Shown piece by piece: positions 27,693-34,835 of a stretch of 64,000 nt of DNA. The notes under the pieces were generated by a model. That model worked only from the letters and a program-made list of their open reading frames with translations, was not told the origin of the DNA and made no database searches. This DNA is from Fidelibacterota bacterium (lineage in GTDB: Bacteria > Fidelibacterota > Marinisomatia > SCGC-AAA003-L08 > TS1B11). The number at the start of each line of letters is the position of its first letter. The stretch's first letter is position 1. The translations under genes and the position numbers were made by a program. The DNA is taken from NCBI GenBank assembly GCA_020354025.1, contig CP070638.1:455523-519522 (forward strand), in the 5' to 3' direction.

Positions 27693-28072
27693 CCAAACAG
27701 GCACCCACCCGGGGTAGGTCAGGGAACACCTGGAGGAGACTTAATCGGTGTTTCCTGGGTGGTCCGGACTGCACGGGAACGATATAGCCAACTCCGAGCG
27801 GGGGGGGGTGTGATATTCCCACAGAGGTGCTGGCTGGGCTGAAACGGATGGGATTTGATGTGATTGGATGCAAAGGGGTGGGATGCACTGATTTCAGTTG
27901 TTACACTTATGAGAGTTTTTCCAAACCGGGTAGAATTCGTTGATATGCTAATGTGCGCTTTGCCATGACTAGCCTAGCAGAGCAGTCATGACATCTCAGG
28001 AGGGTGTGATGGCAGACACGGCAGGTATTTCATCAGGTTCGTACCTTTTATAAATTCAAATATAAGGATAAG
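27693..28072. other. Intergenic region with a mini-ORF behind a strong ribosome site
   Basis: About 380 bases. 27998-28003 is AGGAGG, followed by ATG 28009 and a 14-residue frame (MADTAGISSGSYLL) ending at 28053, 32 bases before the next gene start. It could be a leader peptide or a truncated gene. GTTTCCTGGGTGG-type G-rich runs precede it. No other feature is supported. Confidence 0.4.
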
Positions 28073-28084
28073 GTGGAGCACCCA

Positions 28085-28468
28085 ATGAAAGGACAAGTGA
28101 TTGCCATACTCACAGAAGAGTGGGAGAAGTACTCCGGGGAAGGTGCCGGAAAACTGGACCACGCGAGAAGGGTGGAGCATCTCTTCGATTGTCTCGCTCC
28201 ATACATGCGCATCGACTTTCCCAAGGACCGTGTCAAGACCATGCTCTCAGCCCTGCAGTCACCGGATGACTTCGGCCATACCCTGGAGCAAATTCTTACC
28301 CAACTGGAACAGATCTGGGAAGGCGAACGCCGCAGCGGCCGTGATAGGCGTTCGGAGTCTGTCCGGCACATTGAATTAGAGAGCGGCAAATTTATCTGGC
28401 ACGACGTGGACCAGACAAGATGCGGCTTTGAACACCGCACCGGCGAGGAGCGACGCGACAAGCGATAA
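28085..28468 (+). CDS. Small soluble protein of unknown function with GRDRR motifs
   Basis: Start chosen at ATG 28085, six bases after GGTGGAG, giving 127 residues; GTG 28073 is the alternative. The N-terminal 80 residues are predicted helical (GQVIAILTEEWEKYSGEGAG, LFDCLAPYMRIDFPKDRVKT). The C-terminal part has two arginine-rich blocks, GERRSGRDRRSES and HRTGEERRDKR, 30 residues apart. Such RRxGRDRR blocks often occur at the ends of PilZ-type and other signalling proteins, but no PilZ domain is present here. The gene stands alone. I do not recognise a family. Confidence 0.6.
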   Translation: MKGQVIAILTEEWEKYSGEGAGKLDHARRVEHLFDCLAPYMRIDFPKDRVKTMLSALQSPDDFGHTLEQILTQLEQIWEGERRSGRDRRSESVRHIELESGKFIWHDVDQTRCGFEHRTGEERRDKR

Positions 28469-28499
28469 CCGCCTTTCCAGCCTCATTCTCCCAGTGAGG

Positions 28500-28682
28500 A
28501 AAGCCTTCAGGAGTACTTCCAGGCGCCCTTACCACCTTGAGTCCTTTGGGCTAAGTCGCAGTCTGCCGGCAGATCCTCATCACTATCGATCAAGTCGTGA
28601 ACTCTCCTCCGGCATATTCATTGCCCGGTTGGTCACGCCGGATTAAAGCAAAGCCATCAAGATGCTGCGGTCGAAGTGGGGG
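28500..28682 (+). pseudogene. Ghost of a sorting-tail (type IX-type CTD) gene
   Basis: 28604-28646 reads LSSGIFIARLVTPD followed by TAA, and the same frame continues SKAIKMLRSK. Base by base, 28608-28660 aligns with the tail DNA of the intact genes (CCGGCATcTAcATcGCCCGGTT ... CCATCAAGATG). A point change turned the codon after Pro-Asp/Glu into a stop, and the final MVLLK codons are altered. Upstream coding is no longer readable. A terminator-like hairpin follows at 28707. This is the remains of a secreted-protein gene. Confidence 0.75.
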
Positions 28683-28706
28683 GGAAGGTGAGAAGGCACG
28701 AATGTA

Positions 28707-28733
28707 GAATCCCCGGTTCTCCGGGATTCTTTT
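28707..28733 (+). terminator. Rho-independent terminator-like hairpin
   Basis: GAATCCCCGG and CCGGGATTC form a nine-base-pair stem with a one-base bulge and a four-base loop, followed by TTTT. It lies about 60 bases after the ghost tail end and would have terminated that gene. Confidence 0.6.
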
Positions 28734-28748
28734 CATTGTGGCTCGGGA

Positions 28749-28796
28749 CCCCGCCGTTGACGGGGTGCAAATCTGGCCAATAGTGACCAGTGGTGC
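28749..28796. repeat. Dispersed intergenic repeat, copy 2
   Basis: CCCCGCCGTTGACGGGGTGC and the following bases align to 27003-27050. The left end is itself a small hairpin (CCCCG ... CGGGG, 28749-28765). Confidence 0.55.
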
Positions 28797-28938
28797 CCAA
28801 TTCAGTGTAGACTGTTATGCCATACCATCAATGCCCAGATCCCAACCTATGGCAGGGGCCAGTACTCAGGGCAAGGTCAAGTCATACATGGAATAAAATT
28901 CTTAATGCCGGTTTACTACTGAGCCGCTAATTTCATTC

Positions 28939-30015
28939 ATGGCTCTCCTCGAATCCTATGGCTTGACCGATTATATCAATTCAGCAGCAGCGAAACTGAT
29001 CGACGATAGTGTCCAGTTCGCCCGGGTGATCACTGGTATCCGCAACAGGTACTGGATCGTCACCGAAAACGGGGAGCTACCGGCGCAGACAACCGGCCGT
29101 TTGCTCTACACTACCAATGACAGCACCGATTTGCCAGTCGCCGGTGATTGGGTGGCGGTAAGGGCTTTGGACGAGCAGGCCATCATCTGCGATCTATTAC
29201 CAAGGCGCACCTCACTCACGCGAAAAAGCGCGGGAGAAGGTTCGGGACGACAAATCGTGGCGGCCAATGTAGATACGGTTTTCATCATTCAGTCACTCGA
29301 CCGCGATTTCAATCTTCGCCGGATGGAGAGATATCTGGTGATGGCCTATGAAGGCGGCGTCAAGCCGGTAGTCCTCCTGAGCAAGCAGGACCTACACGTG
29401 GAACAGGAGGTACAGTCGCTAATTACCGAGGCAGAGGCCGTCACTCATGATGTGCCAGTGCTTTCCTATTCCGCTGTCGATAACTCAGGTGTCGACACGA
29501 TCCAATCCCTGATCAGGCCAGGGCAGACCTTTTGCCTGGTTGGCTCGTCCGGTGTGGGTAAATCCACTCTCATCAACCGGCTGTTGGGAGAATCACGACT
29601 GGAGACGCAAGCGATCCGTGAGAAAGACTCCCGCGGCCGGCACACCACCGCCCGGCGTGAGTTGATTCTATTGGAAGGCGGCGGCATTCTCGTTGATACA
29701 GCGGGTCTACGGGAACTGGGCATCACGGCCAAACAGTCCAGTCTGGCGACTGTCTTTCCCGAGATCGATGCCCTTGCGGAGGGGTGCCGCTATCGTGATT
29801 GCAGGCATGAAAAGGAGCCGGATTGTGCTGTGAGAAAGGCAGTAGAAACGGGTGATCTGAACCCGGCGCGACACGCGAGTTACCTCAAACTTGCGAAAGA
29901 ACTGGCCTATAATGCAGCCCAGGCTGATGAACTGAGTCGCTTGAAACGCAAGCGTGCTCAGAAGCAATTAGCCAAAGACATCAAACAGATCCTGCAGCGC
30001 AAGCCACGACCCTGA
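28939..30015 (+). CDS. rsgA: Ribosome small-subunit-dependent GTPase A
   Basis: A 358-residue circularly permuted GTPase that helps mature the 30S ribosomal subunit. Parts in order: OB-fold N-terminus (residues to about 100, VAGDWVAVRALDEQ), G4/G5 region (VVLLSKQDL, SYSAVDNSG), Walker A GSSGVGKST at 202-210, G2/G3 DSRGRHTTARRELILL and DTAGLREL, and the C-terminal zinc knuckle with CRYRDCRHEKEPDC. All catalytic features are intact and the length is normal. It stands alone between gene-poor stretches, and no ribosome site is evident before ATG 28939. Confidence 0.96.
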   Translation: MALLESYGLTDYINSAAAKLIDDSVQFARVITGIRNRYWIVTENGELPAQTTGRLLYTTNDSTDLPVAGDWVAVRALDEQAIICDLLPRRTSLTRKSAGEGSGRQIVAANVDTVFIIQSLDRDFNLRRMERYLVMAYEGGVKPVVLLSKQDLHVEQEVQSLITEAEAVTHDVPVLSYSAVDNSGVDTIQSLIRPGQTFCLVGSSGVGKSTLINRLLGESRLETQAIREKDSRGRHTTARRELILLEGGGILVDTAGLRELGITAKQSSLATVFPEIDALAEGCRYRDCRHEKEPDCAVRKAVETGDLNPARHASYLKLAKELAYNAAQADELSRLKRKRAQKQLAKDIKQILQRKPRP

Positions 30016-30480
30016 TTTATTCCAACAGGTAAATGAACCTGCAAGCACTCACAATGGTTGGCAGGATTCGTTGAGACCGCCGCCGGTCCTGTAGCGTCCC
30101 CACAAGGCTTTGCCCACCTGAGGTCGGGATGGCCCGCCGCTGGCCCCGCCGCTGGCGGGAGTACGGAGGAACAGGCCTTTGTGTAGGGGGATTGGAATGT
30201 GGGATGGTGCTGCTGATAAAAGGCGCAATACTCCACTGGCGGCATCAGATTTCTGAAATGACCCTCAATTTCCTGACACTCCAGCACTTCAATTGAGGCG
30301 GGACAGGCTGCTCCAATCCACGATACTTTACCCGCGTCTCTGTTCGTGACTCTGGTATAGGCAGCCGGTCTAACATAAGCCTGCCTATCCGATTATCATC
30401 ACCGGTACCATATTTGTATGAAACCAGTATGGTTCTTCAAGGGGACCGGTTTTCATTAAGAATCAAGTGAGAGTATTATC
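30016..30480. other. Intergenic region before the sorting-tail gene array
   Basis: 465 bases without a supportable gene. It contains a G/C hairpin (GGCCCCGCC ... GGCGGG near 30143) related to the small palindromes found elsewhere, and a short ATGGTGCTGCTGATAAAA at about 30203 that resembles a tail end (MVLLxK) but is too short to prove descent. It should hold the promoter of the 30481 gene. Confidence 0.45.
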
Positions 30481-32700
30481 ATGTCTACTATTAATTCAGC
30501 CAATAAGACGCTGCCTCTAACCGCAGGTGTGGCACCCAGGTCGGGAAACCTGGAGCTATTCTACCTAGTTGAGCTTACCCGAAAGCGAATCAAGTTCCTG
30601 AGCCGATGGGAGAAACCCCTTTCTGAGGAGGTTCTGCGCTGGATTCGGCGTTACGGGCTGGTGGTTGATATCATCCCGCGCCGAACGCTGCTGAGGAGGC
30701 GTATTTACGAGACCGTTTTCAGTACCTCTTCCCGGTACGTGGACTACTACCACCGCAAATTCTACAATACACTGCTGTACAGAAATCCAGATAGCCAGCG
30801 TTGTGAGGGCAGGATGTTCGGGTATCCCTCCTGCTGCGTGGAGCAATTCATCCGGCGGCATTACCTGCCGAATGGTTTAAGAAGGGAGGACCAGGAAATC
30901 CTGTTCCACTGGGCTTGCCCGGGATGCCGTGCTACACCTGATCTACTCCCCTATTATCGTACGGTCCATCAGCAGGTGCAGGAGTGGTACCAGAGGGAGA
31001 TAGGACCCTTGCAGCCGACGGATTTGAAACCTGCACAACGGCTGGAACGGAAGTTGGCGCTGGCCGCCACCACTGTGCTATTGCTATCAACCGTATCTCT
31101 GACCGGGCAAGCCACTGGCACTTCCCATTTTCTACCCATCCCCGAAGATATTGACAGCGATGGCCTGAGCTATGCTGAGGAATTCTACCTTGGTACTGAC
31201 TTCTCCCAACAGTCAACCTATCCCGGTGGACTAATCGATGGGGAGTACTGGGCACAGTTCTTCAAAGCCGTGATCGATACTTTGCCTACCGAGCCCCAAT
31301 CAGACAGGCCTTACAAGATTGAGAACCTGTTCAGGGGGCTCGAGTACTGCTCTAAGTGCAGCACTCTGGTGAACATGGGCTATGTAACCCTGGTGAATCC
31401 TATCCGCAACCTACAGCTGGATATCCCTTTCGTCGGTCTTCATTATCTAGAACACGGCTGCTTCTCGTATCAGGGTGACCTGCATACCGGCCGGATTGCC
31501 ATCGATACCTTGAAAAGGATTCTTTACCCATACGATATCGAGCATTTGCTGGCGGTTGCCGGTGACACCGATGGTGACGGCCTGACAGATGTCGAGGAAG
31601 ACAGTCTGAACCTGGATCCTACTGTTGCGGATACCGACGCTGACGGCGTCCCAGATGGGGCCCAGGTGGCGGAGCAGTTGATCCGTCTGCTGCCGAAGCT
31701 GAAAGAGGATATTGACAATATTCACAGCACGCTTTCATTTCATAAGACATGGGGACTGGAAAGTTGTCAAGTGTGCGGAGCCGTCCATAATATGGGATAC
31801 GTGGAGTTCCTGAACCCGGAGAATGGCCGTACCTGTCAAATCCATTTCAACGGCCTGCATGCCCTGGCTCATGGCAGTTTTGCCTATGACGGTACGGCAA
31901 ATCCTGACCAGCGAGTTAATGCCGTAGACTTATACCGAGCCGTGAAAAACCACGTGCTGTTCATCGGTGATGATACTGATGATGACGGTCTGACTGATAT
32001 TGAGGAAGCCTACTTTGGCTATGATGCCGACGAGATTGATACCGACGGTAACAGTGAGAGTGACGGCACGGAATTGGCGCTCAGCCTGGCGGACAAGCTT
32101 GAGCGTCTGCCAACCAATCCGATCGCAGATGGCCCCTATGTCAACCATGGGCACATGTTTGGTGTATACAATTGCCCGGTATGTGGAGAAGCCGTCAATA
32201 TGGGATCCATGGAAGTGTTCAATCCCTCCCAGGGGGCGGATTCTCTCAGCATCCCCTACTACGTCTACCATTTCTTACAGAAAGGCAGCTTTGCGTATGA
32301 GGGCCGAGTCGATACGGCTGAGATCGAGGCGTGGGATGAAGCTCGCATTGATCCGATCAAACTGGCCGCTTACCTAGATTACCAAGTGGGGGTCCGGCCT
32401 GATCCGATGGGACTGGCGCCTGACGGTTATATCCTCCACCAGAACTTCCCCAATCCGTTCAATCCAGTGTCCACCATCCGATATGAACTTCCACAGGCCG
32501 ACAACGTTTCATTGATAGTCTATGACATACTTGGGAGGGAAGTGGCAAGACTGGTTGAAGGCTACCTGGAGCCGGGGTATCATCAAATCCAGTGGGATGG
32601 CCGTGATCGGGATGGGGGAGAAGTCCCCACTGGAGTCTACATCGCCCGGTTAGTGACGACGGAGTATAGCAAGTCCATCAAGATGGTGTTATTAAAGTAA
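30481..32700 (+). CDS. Three-module CxxC/HxxxH secreted protein with FGYPSCC-type N-terminal domain and sorting tail
   Basis: A 739-residue mosaic. Residues 1-185 have no signal peptide and contain GRMFGYPSCCVEQFIRR and WACPGCRATPDLLPYY, reminiscent of DUF483-type proteins as I recall. Residues about 192-215 (RKLALAATTVLLLSTVSLTG) look like an internal signal or anchor. Then follow three related modules: Cys290/Cys293 with His321/His325; Cys429/Cys432 with His460/His464; Cys565/Cys568 with His597 and Lys601 in place of the second His. Each has CxxC, NMG, an NP step, the His pair, then GSFAYxG. Calcium-type repeats (DTDGDGLTDVEE, DTDDDGLTDIEE) link them. The sorting tail fills the last 90 residues. 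The modules suggest metal binding; function unknown. Confidence 0.85.
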   Translation: MSTINSANKTLPLTAGVAPRSGNLELFYLVELTRKRIKFLSRWEKPLSEEVLRWIRRYGLVVDIIPRRTLLRRRIYETVFSTSSRYVDYYHRKFYNTLLYRNPDSQRCEGRMFGYPSCCVEQFIRRHYLPNGLRREDQEILFHWACPGCRATPDLLPYYRTVHQQVQEWYQREIGPLQPTDLKPAQRLERKLALAATTVLLLSTVSLTGQATGTSHFLPIPEDIDSDGLSYAEEFYLGTDFSQQSTYPGGLIDGEYWAQFFKAVIDTLPTEPQSDRPYKIENLFRGLEYCSKCSTLVNMGYVTLVNPIRNLQLDIPFVGLHYLEHGCFSYQGDLHTGRIAIDTLKRILYPYDIEHLLAVAGDTDGDGLTDVEEDSLNLDPTVADTDADGVPDGAQVAEQLIRLLPKLKEDIDNIHSTLSFHKTWGLESCQVCGAVHNMGYVEFLNPENGRTCQIHFNGLHALAHGSFAYDGTANPDQRVNAVDLYRAVKNHVLFIGDDTDDDGLTDIEEAYFGYDADEIDTDGNSESDGTELALSLADKLERLPTNPIADGPYVNHGHMFGVYNCPVCGEAVNMGSMEVFNPSQGADSLSIPYYVYHFLQKGSFAYEGRVDTAEIEAWDEARIDPIKLAAYLDYQVGVRPDPMGLAPDGYILHQNFPNPFNPVSTIRYELPQADNVSLIVYDILGREVARLVEGYLEPGYHQIQWDGRDRDGGEVPTGVYIARLVTTEYSKSIKMVLLK

Positions 32701-32707
32701 GCGTCAG
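32445..32707 (+). repeat. Sorting-tail DNA, copy A (shares 72 identical bases with 37558-37629)
   Basis: 32636-32707 is identical to 37558-37629 over 72 bases, running through the TAA stop and eight further bases (GCGTCAG). Upstream positions diverge at once, so the identity is confined to the extreme 3' end of both genes. Confidence 0.9.
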
Positions 32708-33096
32708 GGTAATCCCGTCCTTGATCCCGCCAAAGGCGGGGATTAAGCGCGACGTCCGGTTTAGAAGCATGTTACACACCGACGTACCAAAAGCTAAACG
32801 TATAATAAGATGTAGCTTCCTGAGATTTTCCCTAATAAGCTTGATACTTTACATAGTGTAATGTACCTTGCGTTGGAGGTCTTCCCTCGAAGGCTTCCAT
32901 AGTTTATTGATAGATCGTTGTGCCACTGAGGCACTGGTAGTTATCTCGCCTGATTAATCAGGATCCGCATCTGTAATCGTCTCGACATGACAAGTGCCTG
33001 AGGGTACGGCCACTCGTTCCTGCAAGTTCATAGCTGAGGATTGGTGAAAATATTCTGTGAAAGTGCAACACACCAACCGACTTTGTAGATAACACC
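32701..33096. other. Intergenic region with hairpin
   Basis: 396 bases. 32724-32743 is a hairpin (ATCCCGCC-AAA-GGCGGGGAT) without a T run, part of the CCCGC/GCGGG family. The rest is A/T-richer and shows no gene; it should hold the promoter of the NTR-like gene at 33097. Confidence 0.5.
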
Positions 33097-33822
33097 ATGT
33101 GTGCTAAGGCCTATTTCACCCCAGTCGTATTCTTCTTAGTTCTTATAAAATTGGAGTATCTCTCAGCTTGTAGCTGCCTCGGCCCCTATCCTCCAGACGT
33201 TGAATTCGAACGCGTGGACGTTGTCTTTTCTGGAGTGGTTGAGGCTATCTCTGCCGAAGATTATTTTTCTGAAGTGACCTTTAAGGTATTAGAGTCGTGG
33301 AAGGGAATAACTGGTAAACAGGTTACCGTTCTTACATCTTGGCCTGATGGCTGCGGATATCCTTTCGAAAAAGATTCCTGCTACCTGGTTTATGCCCATT
33401 ACTCCGAGCCTAGTTGGATTCCATATTATTGCGATGGGTGCCCAGTCACTGGTATTTGCCACAGGACCGGATCGATTACCGGCGTTACTGAAGATTTGCA
33501 GTATCTTAACTCACTGGATCTCGATGAATGGTTTTCTGTACCAAAGGAGTACTGGTTATTTCAAAATTACCCCAATCCTTTCAACCCGGTCTCCACCATC
33601 CGATATGACCTGCCGCAAGCCACAGAGGTAACGCTGGTCGTTTATGACATATTAGGCCGGGAAGTGGCAAGGCTGGTGGACGGCTTAATTGAGCCTGGCT
33701 ACCATCAAGCCCAATGGAACGGCAGGAATCAGCTGGGCCATAGTGTCCCCTCCGGCATCTACATCGCCCGGCTGGTAACAACTGGGTACAGTAAGGCGAT
33801 CAAGATGGTGCTGCTAAAATAA
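33097..33822 (+). CDS. Small secreted NTR/TIMP-like protein with sorting tail
   Basis: A 241-residue exported protein. After the signal peptide the mature end is CSCLGPYPPDVEFERVDVVF, then FKVLESWKGITGKQVTVLTS, DGCGYPF, and CYLVYAHY. A leading Cys-x-Cys, a beta barrel with VVFSGVV, and the later cysteines follow the netrin/TIMP-like (NTR) pattern; bacterial proteins of this sort are known but of unclear role. About residue 150 onward is the sorting tail (NPFNPVSTIRYDLPQ ... KMVLLK). Cysteines at DGCGY, DSCYL, YYCDGC and GICH probably form disulfides. No ribosome site is obvious before ATG 33097. Confidence 0.75.
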   Translation: MCAKAYFTPVVFFLVLIKLEYLSACSCLGPYPPDVEFERVDVVFSGVVEAISAEDYFSEVTFKVLESWKGITGKQVTVLTSWPDGCGYPFEKDSCYLVYAHYSEPSWIPYYCDGCPVTGICHRTGSITGVTEDLQYLNSLDLDEWFSVPKEYWLFQNYPNPFNPVSTIRYDLPQATEVTLVVYDILGREVARLVDGLIEPGYHQAQWNGRNQLGHSVPSGIYIARLVTTGYSKAIKMVLLK

Positions 33823-33882
33823 GCATTCAAATAATCCCGCAGAGTGAAGGAGTGGAGCTAAGTCAGGGGGAAGGAAAGAAAG

Positions 33883-34734
33883 ATGACTACTAGACGCATG
33901 AAGTCAGGCTTTATTCTTTTTTTAGCAGTTATATGGTCAATAGTTCTGCCATCCCTGCTTCAAGGCCAGGAATCGCCAGATTCACTGGTCATTTATCGCA
34001 ATTCTTTTGAAACGTCAGAGGATACTATCGGATGGGTTGGTCTTCATTCAAATATGCTGGTTGAAGATCCTGCTCCCGGGCAGGGATCGCACTCCCTGTT
34101 GATTGGTGGAGGTTGTATCCAGCCAGCGGCCTGGATAGACGTTCCTTGTTCGGCAGGCGATGTCATGTATCGATTATCATTCTGGGGGAATACCGGGAAT
34201 GTAGAAATGGATGGGGGTTGGATCATCCTCGGTCCGGCTTACCGAGGAATTTGGGATCAAGACAATTTTGGAATCTACGCAAATTCCTCGGATTGGACTT
34301 TCTACCAGGCGGAGAAAGATCTCCACCTGGGAGAGGTTGATTCCCTGCGGATACAGATAATGGTCGGTGGGATAAGATACGATGACGTGCAGATCGATGG
34401 CCTGGAGGTGGTGGCCTACCCTTTACTTGGATCACAGAGCGTTACAGAGGTTCCGACCGCATTTTGCCTGGGGCCAGCTTTCCCCAATCCATTCAATCCT
34501 GCTACTACTATCCATTTTAACCTGCCCATCAGCACGAATGTACGTCTGATGGTCTACGATCTGTTAGGCCGGGAAGTAGTAAGGTTAGTTGAAGGCTATA
34601 TGGAGCCTGGATACCATCAGGTACGGTGGGATGGTAGAAATGCAAGTGGTGGGGAGCTAACCTCCGGTATCTACGTCGCCCGCTTAATTACGCCGGAGTA
34701 CAGTACATCTATTAAAATGGTGCTGATGAAATAG
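33883..34734 (+). CDS. Small secreted carbohydrate-binding-like protein with sorting tail
   Basis: A 283-residue exported protein with a clear ribosome site (GGAAGGAAAG before ATG 33883) and a signal peptide (ILFLAVIWSIVLPSLLQGQ). Residues about 30-185 form a jelly-roll-like beta sandwich: IYRNSFETSEDTIGWVG, GSHSLLIGGG, YRLSFWGNTGNVEMDGGWII, LRIQIMVGGIRYDDVQIDGL. This layout is that of concanavalin/galactose-binding-like domains in surface proteins. The last 90 residues are the sorting tail ending KMVLMK. It follows the NTR-like gene by 60 bases. The ligand is not known. Confidence 0.78.
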   Translation: MTTRRMKSGFILFLAVIWSIVLPSLLQGQESPDSLVIYRNSFETSEDTIGWVGLHSNMLVEDPAPGQGSHSLLIGGGCIQPAAWIDVPCSAGDVMYRLSFWGNTGNVEMDGGWIILGPAYRGIWDQDNFGIYANSSDWTFYQAEKDLHLGEVDSLRIQIMVGGIRYDDVQIDGLEVVAYPLLGSQSVTEVPTAFCLGPAFPNPFNPATTIHFNLPISTNVRLMVYDLLGREVVRLVEGYMEPGYHQVRWDGRNASGGELTSGIYVARLITPEYSTSIKMVLMK

Positions 34735-34757
34735 GAAGTGGCTTTCAATTAGGCATC
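34732..34757 (+). repeat. Downstream flank shared with 37664-37689
   Basis: From the stop codon, TAGGAAGTGGCTTTCAAT and the following nAGGCnTCA are shared with 37664-37689, which lies beyond the true stop of the next gene. This marks duplicated 3' flanking DNA. Confidence 0.85.
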
Positions 34758-34835
34758 AGCGAAATATTGGAGATGCAGAATGTGCCTCATAGGTCTAGGC
34801 ACAAATAGTAGAAATCTTATCGACGAGACATAGTT

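Noticed and set aside
30200-30222. ATGGTGCTGCTGATAAAA as a sorting-tail ghost
   Set aside because: Only about a dozen bases agree and nothing upstream aligns with the tail, unlike the ghost at 28600.
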